Shown: positions 1-5,959 of the stretch, piece after piece
How positions within the stretch are numbered: the stretch's first letter is position 1
Layout: every line of letters starts with the position of its first letter
Assembly: GCA_025998575.1 (NCBI GenBank)
Contig: BNWD01000039.1
Location: 1 to 5,967 of the forward strand
Direction of reading: 5' to 3'
Length of the DNA: 5,967 nucleotides
Origin: Alphaproteobacteria bacterium
GTDB lineage: Bacteria; Pseudomonadota; Alphaproteobacteria; RUG11792
Program-made: the position numbers and the translations under genes
The notes under the pieces: generated by a model
What the model was told of the DNA's origin: nothing
The model's input: the letters and a program-made list of their open reading frames with translations, nothing else
Databases searched by the model: none

Positions 1-15
1 TTGTAAAATAGTCAT
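1..15 (-). CDS. Start of a leftward gene, product unknown (partial)
   Basis: Read on the minus strand, an ATG at 15-13 opens a frame M-T-I-L-Q that runs off the left edge. A textbook Shine-Dalgarno AAGGAG (complement of 23-28) lies 7 nt upstream, which is why this is called a real gene start. Five residues do not allow a function to be named. The gene is divergent from tssM and separated from it by about 1.3 kb of non-coding DNA, so the two are not in one operon. Confidence 0.6.
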
Positions 16-22
16 TTTAATT

Positions 23-28
23 CTCCTT
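23..28 (-). promoter_or_regulatory. Ribosome binding site of the leftward gene
   Basis: On the minus strand this is AAGGAG, a full Shine-Dalgarno match, followed by a 7-nt AT-rich spacer and ATG. It is the main reason for believing the partial gene at 1-15. Confidence 0.65.
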
Positions 29-48
29 AAATAATAAATTTACTAAAG

Positions 49-77
49 ATTATGCAAAGGGCATAACAGCTTCTAAA
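49..77 (-). promoter_or_regulatory. Candidate sigma70-type promoter of the leftward gene
   Basis: On the minus strand the -35-like TTTAGA (complement of 72-77, 4 of 6 consensus) is separated by 17 bp from the -10-like CATAAT (complement of 49-54, 5 of 6). Transcription would start near 42 and give a leader of about 27 nt before the ATG at 15. The -10 box overlaps the inverted repeat at 50-66, which could act as an operator. AT-rich DNA yields such matches by chance, so this is a candidate only. Confidence 0.35.
50..66. repeat. Inverted repeat TTATGC-N5-GCATAA over a candidate promoter
   Basis: The arms TTATGC (50-55) and GCATAA (61-66) are perfectly complementary around a 5-nt centre AAAGG. 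The same arms and spacing occur at 770-786 and 1095-1111, where the palindrome is longer. It covers the -10 region of the candidate leftward promoter. A dimeric repressor site is one reading; a remnant of the repeat found further right is another. Confidence 0.45.
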
Positions 78-94
78 CTTTCATGGAAATCTTA

Positions 95-110
95 TAGAGC
101 CGTCGCTCTA
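95..110. repeat. Short hairpin
   Basis: TAGAGC (95-100) and GCTCTA (105-110) form a perfect 6-bp stem with a CGTC tetraloop. No T-run follows on either strand, so it is not a convincing terminator. Apart from this hairpin, 78-203 is AT-rich and shows no gene. Confidence 0.4.
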
Positions 111-203
111 ACTTCAGGTTACTACACAGTTTTCAGAAAAACTTAGATAATTTATAAAGATAAACGAGAGCTTTTGTTTTAATTGAGAGAAATTTATTTA
201 GAG

Positions 204-230
204 TCAAACTCAAGCAAAGTTTGAGTTTGA
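204..230. repeat. Perfect 10-bp inverted repeat
   Basis: TCAAACTCAA (204-213) and TTGAGTTTGA (221-230) are perfect reverse complements around a 7-nt loop. It directly abuts the GC-rich folded block at 232-332. Read on the minus strand it is followed by AT-rich sequence (CTCTAAATAAATTT) but not a clean T-run. It could therefore be a weak terminator for leftward transcription entering from the right, or the edge of a palindromic element. Confidence 0.6.
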
Positions 231-231
231 C

Positions 232-332
232 AAATTGGCAAGCGGCGGCCTGGTCAGTTTTTTAAAAAGCTTACCGCGGCCTTTACGAGCCCGCAGCTGG
301 CATTCGCCAGTAAGGCTGCCCATTGCAAATTT
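232..332. repeat. GC-rich, cloverleaf-like palindromic element
   Basis: By hand pairing, 232-241 (AAATTGGCAA) matches 323-332 (TTGCAAATTT) with one mismatch, and 244-250 (GGCGGCC) matches 314-320 (GGCTGCC) with one G-U pair. Inside this closing stem sit three further hairpins: 252-257 with 270-275 (GGTCAG/CTTACC, one mismatch, extended by TTTTTTAAAAA), 276-279 with 291-294 (GCGG/CCGC), and 297-301 with 306-310 (CTGGC-ATTC-GCCAG). The block is clearly more GC-rich than its surroundings. It lacks the T-loop geometry of a tRNA. It could be a small structured RNA or a dispersed palindromic element like those seen in rickettsial and related genomes. No family can be assigned by eye. Confidence 0.5.
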
Positions 333-369
333 TTATAAGAATGTAACAAGCTTTTATGGTAAACAAATC

Positions 370-388
370 ACTCACTTCATTGGTGAGT
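370..388. repeat. Short inverted repeat
   Basis: ACTCAC (370-375) and GTGAGT (383-388) are perfect complements around a 7-nt loop. It is the last member of the hairpin cluster at 204-390. No function is evident. Confidence 0.35.
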
Positions 389-420
389 CTGTCTCACATC
401 TTCTCTTTAAGCCTATACCG

Positions 421-787
421 TATCACATTTGCATTAATATTCCGTTAATTTTCACTACACTCATAAAAATATTTATTTGTCAATACATATGTGGTGAAGC
501 AAATTATGGTTTGAGTGTGTCATTCTTGGGCAAGCGGCAGATTTTCAAAGCAAGAAGAGGCTCAGTCCTTGTGATTGATTCTGCTCGTACTTTCTTATTA
601 TATTGGCATTTCTACAACAGTTTTTGGTTGTAATTACCAGCTGCATTTAAAAATCCATTTTTCACAAGAAATTAACAATTCTGTTAACAACTCTCTATAA
701 TGATTTTATGCTAAAGGACTCCATCCCCTAACCCACTCCCTCCTCGGGGAATTACCTAACTCCTCTCCTTTATGCTTTAAGCATAAG
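421..787. repeat. Tandem non-coding unit, copy 1
   Basis: This stretch is homologous along its whole length to 797-1112. Shared blocks in the same order are TTTGCATTA plus CCGTTAATTT (428-451 against 803-826), ATATTTATTTGTCAA (469-483 against 844-858), CAAGAAGAG (551 against 910), ATTGATT followed by ACTTTCTTATTAT (574-601 against 957-984), TTTTTCACAAGAA (658-670 against 1000-1012), CTGTTAACA (681 against 1023), TAAAGGACTCCAT (712-724 against 1052-1064), and a final 20-bp palindromic block (768-787 against 1093-1112). Differences include indels that do not keep a reading frame, so the unit looks non-coding. The C-rich stretch 721-768 is much less conserved between copies. Confidence 0.7.
672..701 (+). 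promoter_or_regulatory. Promoter-like sequence inside repeat copy 1
   Basis: TTAACA (672-677, 4 of 6 to the -35 consensus) lies 18 bp before a perfect TATAAT (696-701). An ATG at 708 sits where transcription would begin, but it opens only MLKDSIP before a stop. In copy 2 the matching ATG at 1048 begins MLKDSIS and runs 25 codons, and there the -10 has decayed to TATTAA. No Shine-Dalgarno precedes either ATG. Transcription is plausible; translation is doubtful. Confidence 0.35.
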
Positions 788-794
788 CTTATGC
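770..794. repeat. Palindrome cluster at the copy 1 / copy 2 junction
   Basis: TTATGCTT-T-AAGCATAA (770-786) is a palindrome with 8-bp perfect arms around one central base. It overlaps a second perfect 14-bp palindrome, GCATAAGCTTATGC (781-794). The first is repeated exactly at 1095-1111. The arms are the same as in the 50-66 inverted repeat. The central loop is too short for a normal RNA hairpin terminator, so a protein binding site or an element boundary fits better. Confidence 0.6.
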
Positions 795-796
795 AT

Positions 797-1112
797 ATCA
801 TATTTGCATTATTATTCCGTTAATTTCCAACGCTTTCACAAAAATATTTATTTGTCAAGAGTTATATGTGCTTGGTGCGGGCCAGCTATGGTTTTGGTAA
901 ACAGCTCATCAAGAAGAGAATCAGAAGAAGTTTCTATGTATTGCCCATCTTTTGTAATTGATTTTGCGTACACTTTCTTATTATTTTATTAAGAATTTAT
1001 TTTTTCACAAGAATCCACAATGCTGTTAACACTTTATTAATGTTTTTATGTTAAAGGACTCCATATCTTTAGTGGACCACTCAGCTTCTTCACTTTATGC
1101 TTTAAGCATAAG
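797..1112. repeat. Tandem non-coding unit, copy 2
   Basis: This is the second, diverged copy of the unit at 421-787, about 50 bp shorter through deletions. An open frame at 804-992 has no ribosome binding site and is not preserved in copy 1, so it is not called as a gene. The copy is bracketed by inverted CTTATGC (788-794) and GCATAAG (1106-1112). That resembles short terminal inverted repeats, but I see no target-site duplication. Confidence 0.7.
1095..1111. repeat. Palindrome TTATGCTT-T-AAGCATAA, second exact copy
   Basis: This is identical to 770-786, and the identity extends to 20 bp (1093-1112 against 768-787) although the neighbouring sequence has diverged. That makes it among the best preserved parts of the two repeat units, which suggests function or recent homogenisation. 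Confidence 0.6.
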
Positions 1113-1116
1113 TAGT

Positions 1117-1172
1117 ATATGTTGATCTTCATCTCTATCACAAAATATTCTTTCAGCAAGAGTCGTTATAGT
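1117..1172. repeat. Fragment of a third repeat copy
   Basis: After the second palindrome the sequence again starts ATATGTTGATC and continues with ATCACAAAATATT and CAAGAGT (to about 1165). This parallels TTCACAAAAATATT and CAAGAGT at 835-861 in copy 2. The match is short and gapped, then fades into the sequence upstream of tssM. From 1173 to 1256 I see nothing else I can name. Confidence 0.4.
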
Positions 1173-1256
1173 CACGCTTCCTGCCAGAGTTGTGAGGGCA
1201 AATTATTAGTTAACGGCAGATACAGTTATGAAAATCAGCAGATTCAAGGACTAATC

Positions 1257-1285
1257 TTCATGAAAATCTGATATTTTGCTATAAT
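1257..1285 (+). promoter_or_regulatory. tssM promoter with extended -10
   Basis: A perfect TATAAT (1280-1285) is preceded by TGC (1277-1279), giving a full extended -10 element. A weak -35 TTCATG (1257-1262, 3 of 6) lies 17 bp upstream, and a weak -35 is typical where the extended -10 is complete. Transcription would start near 1292 and leave a leader of about 28 nt. The direct repeat TGAAAATC (1229-1236 and 1261-1268) lies over and upstream of this promoter and may be incidental. Confidence 0.6.
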
Positions 1286-1309
1286 AACACGTTATAGGAC
1301 ATGATGATT

Positions 1310-1313
1310 AAGG
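1310..1313 (+). promoter_or_regulatory. tssM ribosome binding site
   Basis: AAGG lies 6 nt before the ATG at 1320. It is short, but the start is fixed independently. An in-frame TGA occurs at 1305-1307, and no start codon lies between it and 1320. Confidence 0.5.
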
Positions 1314-1319
1314 TTAGGC

Positions 1320-4300
1320 ATGAAATTTCTTTCCGATATCATCAGTAGTATGAGCTCTGCTGGGGCGTTGCCAGTTGTTATATGTGTTGTTTTGGCTGTA
1401 GCTTTCATAGCGATGCTATTGGTAACTATTTTCACATTAGTTTCCATAAAAAAATCAGGCATTACAGCGAAAAAGATCATAGACCTGCCGCTTTCGGCGA
1501 TAAAGAAGGAATCTAAGAAAGACGACGATAAAGACTCATCAACTCCGCCTCCTATTGGAGAGTGGCTAAACGGACTCTTAATAAAAAGGGGATACATCAA
1601 CGTCAATAATATCGTTCGATCTTTCTTTAAAGCAGCTGAATTTCTGAAAGAAGCTCTCGGAGTTGGCTACAAATATAAGTTGCCGTGGTTTATGATGATA
1701 GGCGGCGAAAACTCTGGAAAATCTTCGCTTTTGAGCGGATTTACTCACGAAGAAATATTTGATGACGAAAAAGAAGATGCGGATTGCGTTTGGTGGTTTT
1801 TGAAAAATGGCGTCATATTAGATATCAAAGGCAGCGTCCTTTTGCCAAAAATTGGCTTTAACGCAAACGAAAAGAGCTGGAACATCATTTTGAATATGCT
1901 CTCGAGATATAGAAGCGCAAAGCCTCTAAATGGGATAATTTTGGCAATATCGGCAGAAGAGCTTTATGGGAAAAACAAGCTGCCGATGGACGAAATCAAA
2001 AAGAGAGCGATGTTTTTATCTCGAAAATTGAGCTTCGCGCAGAACTATCTCGGAATGAAATTGCCAATTTATGTTGTTGTGACAAAAACGGATATAGTTC
2101 CTGGATTTCAAAGTTTTTGCTCGGAAATTCCAGTCAGAAACAGAACAAACATGCTCGGCTGGTCCTCACCATATTCGCTCGGAACTATCTATACCTCGCG
2201 CATATTGGAAGAAGGATTCGAGGCGTTTGAAGACGAGCTAAACGAAATCAGAATGGAAATTTTCTCAGAAAGCTCAATAACAACGACTCGGGACGGCGTC
2301 TTCGTTTTTCCAAGCGAACTGTTGAGTGTCAAGGAGGCACTCAGTTGTTATATAGACACAATATTTAAATCATCATCAACTGACGAAAGATTCTATTTCA
2401 GAGGCTTTTACTTCACAGGCGATAGTAAAATGGTTCCACTTCTTCAGTTTGACAGTTCGCAAGAAGAGGGAATGGCAATTCTTGGAACGCCAGATGCAGA
2501 CGTGAACGAGGCTGGAAATCTGACGGCCTCTTTTAGGAACGAGGATTTCGCTCCGAAAAAAATCTTCTTCTTCGATGATTTGTTGTTGAAGAAAGTATTT
2601 ATGGAAGATGGAATTGCTTCCCCTATGAGATCGAAAGTATATCAGGCTAACAAATCGATTTTTATTGCCAAGATTTCAACAGCTGCATTCGTTATGATCG
2701 GAAGTTATGGGCTTTTTAGCGCAAAGGATCACTTGAAGCACAACAAGGATAGTCTCTTTCCAGCTTTGTTTAAGATTTCGTCTATTATCAAAAACGCCAG
2801 CGATTTGACCCTAAAAAACCTCGAAAATAGCGGCAATGAGATACTCTCTGAATGCACAACCAACTTGCTATCCCTGATGCAGCAGCTCAGTAATTCAAGG
2901 TTTTCCTCGCTTTTCGTTCCTGCGTCATGGTTCAGCTCAATAAATAAAGACCTAACAGAAACGCTGAGAATTTCATATCAAAGAGTAGTTATCAGAACTA
3001 TTTATATGAATTTGATATTAAAATCTAGGAAATTCCTAAATATGAAGGCAACTCATAAATCGAGCACTATCTCCGAAGTTTTGAATCCTTATAAAAGCAG
3101 CGAATATTTGCTTTTAAAAGACTATGTTAACGGCCTGATTACGCTTCAAAAGAACATCAAGAAGTTTGACTCTTTGAGGACTTCCGGTGATCCAAAAGAT
3201 TTGAATGACCTCATAGACTACACATTTCAAGGATCGATTCCGAAGGAGTTTCTCGACAATTATCAGCAATTCAGGTCTATCTTGATGAATACTCCGTTTC
3301 CGCCAATTGATCTTAGTCCTTATAAGAAAGTCGCATATGACGTCTTGATAAATCTCTTTCAAAACTTCTTGGATACTATATTCACATCGAGATCTGACAA
3401 CAGCATAGTGTCGATGCTTGGCAAGTTCATAAGCAGCCTGACTAGGCAAAATATCAGAGATGTTCCAGATTGCTCGAAGATTGTAAGCTTTTCGAAAGGC
3501 CTGAGCGCCGTTTGCAAAGAGCTTGGAGACGCTGGAAAAACATGGTTAGATAATGAATCTTTCGAATCAGACACAGAATATAATGGGCTTTTGAATGGCA
3601 TTGAGGAGCTTTTTGGGAAAGAAACCTCGCAGAAGATACTAAATATAACGAAAGTTAATTTTGAATATCTCAAATCTAAACTCACTGAATTTAATAACTC
3701 AACAAATATATCTTCCAAGCCATTGCCTTTTTCCTCAAGCGGTATATATCTGATTGAAAAGTGCCTGGCAGATCTATGCACAAAACCATTCATGGAGCCT
3801 CCTGGAGACTACCAATTGCTGACAGATATCCCGGAGGGCAAAATGATTTTCTGGGATGATGAGCTCGTTCAATATGCATATGAAGTCGGCAAAAGTTTTG
3901 AGCAGTTCGCGGCAACGTCTATAAAGGATTTTCCAAGGAGCATGCAGGAAGGCATTATGCTGATGACGAAGGCCAATATGTGCTCTTTGATAGCAAGCAT
4001 AATCGCTAAATCTCAAAGCGTTGTAGATTCGCCAGTTGCGCTCACATCGGAGCTTACTTCTGAAGAAATTTTGCAAAAGCAAACAGCCGAACTAAAGGGA
4101 GTCGCGCCTAGATTTATTGCTTTACTGAAGATTTTGAGAAATGACAAGTTTAGTTTTGTTTTCGGAGATCTTCGTGCAATTCTCAACAAAATAGCATTCT
4201 CACTTTTGAACCATACAGATAATCTGCTCGAAAACCAGAAGCCGTATTGTCCGAATAATCTGACGTTCAACTATTGGAACGGGGAAATAGGCGCTGGATT

Positions 4301-5834
4301 GCTGGCATATTGCTCATCTGATATTGAAGAGCTGATTTTATATTTGCAATTGCAGAGGAAATTGATCGAAAGACTTGCGCTAGATTTTGTTGAGCCAATT
4401 GTCAACTTTCTGAATTCAGACATAATATATGACAAAAACTTCGGAAATCACGGGCAACTGATAAAGTGGACAAGGATCGTTGAAAACGTCAAAAACCTTG
4501 GAAAGAAAGATCCTGCGAATTCTGTCAGTATGCTCGAGAGATATATTATGAGGAGCCTTAATGAATATAGCCTCGACAACATAACTTCTAAAATTTTATT
4601 GAAAGATTTAGTTGGCGAGTCCGGTGATTATTTCTCAAATATTGTGAAAATTATAAAGAAATCAATAATGGCGCGGGCCGAAATATTGCTCAGAAAAAGG
4701 AACATTGAACGCTATAACGCGCTCCTGGAATACTACACAAAACACCTTGAAAACACATACCCCTTCTCAAGTTATGAAAAATCTCAAAGAACTGCAAAAG
4801 ATGCCGATTTGGATTCCGTCAAGGAATTTTTCAAGATGTATGACGAGTTTGGAGGCTCACCAGAGGCTATTTTAGATCAGATACACCAACTTGGCGGAGA
4901 GGCTAAGAAATGCTATGATTTCCTGAAAAAAATCCATGACATACGTCTGTTCTTCGCTAACTTTTTCGATAATCAAAACGAGGCAATCAAGGTTTGTGTA
5001 GAGATTAATTTTGACGCAAACAAGCGAGAGGAGAGCAACACGGAATATTTGATAGACAGGGTTTTCAAGCCAAATGGTAACGTCAATATTCAGCCTATAA
5101 TGGCCGACAAAAAGGCGTTTTGGTATTTCGGCGAACCTATAGAGATAAGCTTCAGATTAGCCAAAGATGACCAAGCGCCGAAAATAACATATGATCCAAA
5201 CGATTCTGATTTAACAATCGATGGCAACTCCGCCAGATTTCAATGCATAGGCAACTGGTCCCTCCTGCGCTTCCTTCAAAAATATAGGGCAAATTCAAAT
5301 GGCGCAATGCAGAATCAAATCATGCTCTGTTTCAAAGTCACTCTTAACACAAACAAGGTGATGAATATATACGCCTCGATTCAAACTTCTCTTCCGAAAA
5401 AGCCAGGAGAGGCAACTGTTAATTTGGTTAAAGTTCCTGATACTCCTGAAAAAATGCCACCGATGCCAAGGGAAGTCATAGCCGTTGCAAACGAATCTGT
5501 GCTCACGCCGCAAAACATAAAACCGGATTTTTCGAATAGTTCTGAGCAAATCAGCAATGACATCGTAGAGGAAAACGACGATGTCGAGATAGAAACTCGG
5601 CCTGCAATTCCATCTACACCTGCACGCGCCGCTAGACGCTCACGCCCACAATCCAGCCCCACCAGACAACCTAGCTCAACCGCCCGCCACACTGTTTCTG
5701 CAAGAGCTACTTCTTCCGCTCCTGTTTCCCAAACTCCCGCTCCAAACCCTGTTAGCAAGATTTTAGAATCCGCTGAAACCCCATCAATCGAACCAGACTC
5801 CGAATTCTCAGTCTCTGACGAACCAATAGAATAG
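1320..5834 (+). CDS. tssM: TssM/IcmF, T6SS inner-membrane complex protein with long C-terminal tail
   Basis: Members of this family anchor the type VI secretion envelope complex. They bind TssL in the inner membrane and TssJ at the outer membrane and span the periplasm. The protein has 1504 residues. A hydrophobic segment at about 15-43 is followed by a cytoplasmic NTPase domain. That domain has Walker A GGENSGKSS (128-136), the family WWF (158-160), a DxxG motif as DIKG (168-171), G4 TKTD then PGF (255-263), and the family motif RGFYFTG (361-367). A second membrane segment lies at about 447-467. A long helical periplasmic region follows, with YPFSS...LDSVKEFF (1147-1171) and a beta-rich C-terminal domain (about 1222-1358) containing GNWSLLRFLQ (1311-1320). 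The last 135 residues or so are low complexity and probably disordered. Most relatives are nearer 1100-1300 residues and have two N-terminal membrane helices; only one is clear here. An IcmF of a Dot/Icm type IVB system is the alternative, but the C-terminal domain favours TssM. Confidence 0.93.
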   Translation: MKFLSDIISSMSSAGALPVVICVVLAVAFIAMLLVTIFTLVSIKKSGITAKKIIDLPLSAIKKESKKDDDKDSSTPPPIGEWLNGLLIKRGYINVNNIVRSFFKAAEFLKEALGVGYKYKLPWFMMIGGENSGKSSLLSGFTHEEIFDDEKEDADCVWWFLKNGVILDIKGSVLLPKIGFNANEKSWNIILNMLSRYRSAKPLNGIILAISAEELYGKNKLPMDEIKKRAMFLSRKLSFAQNYLGMKLPIYVVVTKTDIVPGFQSFCSEIPVRNRTNMLGWSSPYSLGTIYTSRILEEGFEAFEDELNEIRMEIFSESSITTTRDGVFVFPSELLSVKEALSCYIDTIFKSSSTDERFYFRGFYFTGDSKMVPLLQFDSSQEEGMAILGTPDADVNEAGNLTASFRNEDFAPKKIFFFDDLLLKKVFMEDGIASPMRSKVYQANKSIFIAKISTAAFVMIGSYGLFSAKDHLKHNKDSLFPALFKISSIIKNASDLTLKNLENSGNEILSECTTNLLSLMQQLSNSRFSSLFVPASWFSSINKDLTETLRISYQRVVIRTIYMNLILKSRKFLNMKATHKSSTISEVLNPYKSSEYLLLKDYVNGLITLQKNIKKFDSLRTSGDPKDLNDLIDYTFQGSIPKEFLDNYQQFRSILMNTPFPPIDLSPYKKVAYDVLINLFQNFLDTIFTSRSDNSIVSMLGKFISSLTRQNIRDVPDCSKIVSFSKGLSAVCKELGDAGKTWLDNESFESDTEYNGLLNGIEELFGKETSQKILNITKVNFEYLKSKLTEFNNSTNISSKPLPFSSSGIYLIEKCLADLCTKPFMEPPGDYQLLTDIPEGKMIFWDDELVQYAYEVGKSFEQFAATSIKDFPRSMQEGIMLMTKANMCSLIASIIAKSQSVVDSPVALTSELTSEEILQKQTAELKGVAPRFIALLKILRNDKFSFVFGDLRAILNKIAFSLLNHTDNLLENQKPYCPNNLTFNYWNGEIGAGLLAYCSSDIEELILYLQLQRKLIERLALDFVEPIVNFLNSDIIYDKNFGNHGQLIKWTRIVENVKNLGKKDPANSVSMLERYIMRSLNEYSLDNITSKILLKDLVGESGDYFSNIVKIIKKSIMARAEILLRKRNIERYNALLEYYTKHLENTYPFSSYEKSQRTAKDADLDSVKEFFKMYDEFGGSPEAILDQIHQLGGEAKKCYDFLKKIHDIRLFFANFFDNQNEAIKVCVEINFDANKREESNTEYLIDRVFKPNGNVNIQPIMADKKAFWYFGEPIEISFRLAKDDQAPKITYDPNDSDLTIDGNSARFQCIGNWSLLRFLQKYRANSNGAMQNQIMLCFKVTLNTNKVMNIYASIQTSLPKKPGEATVNLVKVPDTPEKMPPMPREVIAVANESVLTPQNIKPDFSNSSEQISNDIVEENDDVEIETRPAIPSTPARAARRSRPQSSPTRQPSSTARHTVSARATSSAPVSQTPAPNPVSKILESAETPSIEPDSEFSVSDEPIE

Positions 5835-5835
5835 T

Positions 5836-5863
5836 GAGAATACATAAAATTTTAAGTATTCTT
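5836..5863. terminator. Possible weak terminator after tssM
   Basis: AGAATAC (5837-5843) pairs with GTATTCT (5856-5862). After one mismatch the stem continues through TAAAATTTTA (5845-5854), so almost the whole stretch is one palindrome starting 2 nt after the stop codon. The stem is very AT-rich and the following sequence (TAAGCTATTTTC) is only modestly T-rich, so intrinsic termination would be inefficient. The near-symmetry would let it work in both directions. Confidence 0.35.
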
Positions 5864-5885
5864 AAGCTATTTTCAAAATAAACTA

Positions 5886-5914
5886 TTGACAACCGCTAAA
5901 TATTAGCTTAATAT
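5886..5914 (+). promoter_or_regulatory. Promoter of the downstream gene
   Basis: A perfect -35 TTGACA (5886-5891) is followed after exactly 17 bp by TAATAT (5909-5914, 4 of 6 to the -10 consensus). Start of transcription near 5921 would give a leader of about 40 nt before the ATG at 5960. It indicates that the next gene does not depend on read-through from tssM. Confidence 0.6.
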
Positions 5915-5917
5915 TAG
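5899..5917. repeat. 8-bp direct repeat over the downstream promoter
   Basis: AATATTAG occurs at 5899-5906 and again at 5910-5917, an 11-bp period that puts both copies on the same face of the helix. The pair covers the end of the spacer and the -10 box. Direct repeats with about one turn of spacing are typical of OmpR/PhoB-type regulator sites, but low-complexity AT-rich sequence could produce this by chance. Confidence 0.3.
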
Positions 5918-5944
5918 TTTTGTAGTTATGTTAACAGTTTTTAC

Positions 5945-5950
5945 GGAAGG
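5945..5950 (+). promoter_or_regulatory. Ribosome binding site of the downstream gene
   Basis: GGAAGG lies 9 nt before the ATG at 5960. It is a purine-rich Shine-Dalgarno at a normal distance and supports the partial gene at the right edge. Confidence 0.5.
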
Positions 5951-5959
5951 TATTGTAAG

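Noticed and set aside
243..256. C-terminus of a minus-strand gene ending near 254, followed by the hairpin at 204-230 as its terminator
   Set aside because: A short frame ending LVKAAVSFLKN-stop can be read through the palindrome on the minus strand. No start, ribosome site or sustained coding continues upstream of it, and the inverted repeat lacks a T-run.
232..332. tRNA or two-piece tmRNA
   Set aside because: The fold is cloverleaf-like, but the last arm has a 4-nt loop instead of a 7-nt T-loop. No TTCRA motif, CCA end or tag-peptide reading frame is visible.
95..390. CRISPR array
   Set aside because: The inverted repeats in this stretch differ from each other in sequence and spacing. No regular direct repeats with unique spacers are present.
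235..633. Open frame of 132 codons with a TTG start
   Set aside because: There is no ribosome binding site. It begins inside the cloverleaf-like palindrome and continues into the tandem repeat, where copy 2 does not keep the frame. The translated sequence resembles read-through of structured non-coding DNA.
804..992. Open frame of 62 codons
   Set aside because: It has no Shine-Dalgarno, lies entirely within repeat copy 2, and the homologous part of copy 1 has incompatible indels.
1301..1348. Short upstream frame starting ATGATG before tssM
   Set aside because: It overlaps the tssM start in another frame, codes for about 15 residues and has no ribosome binding site at a usable distance.
3114..4270. 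Several minus-strand open frames inside tssM (and others at 1292-1606 and 5295-5845)
   Set aside because: They lie opposite a continuous, motif-rich coding frame, have no ribosome binding sites or recognisable domains, and are shadows of tssM.
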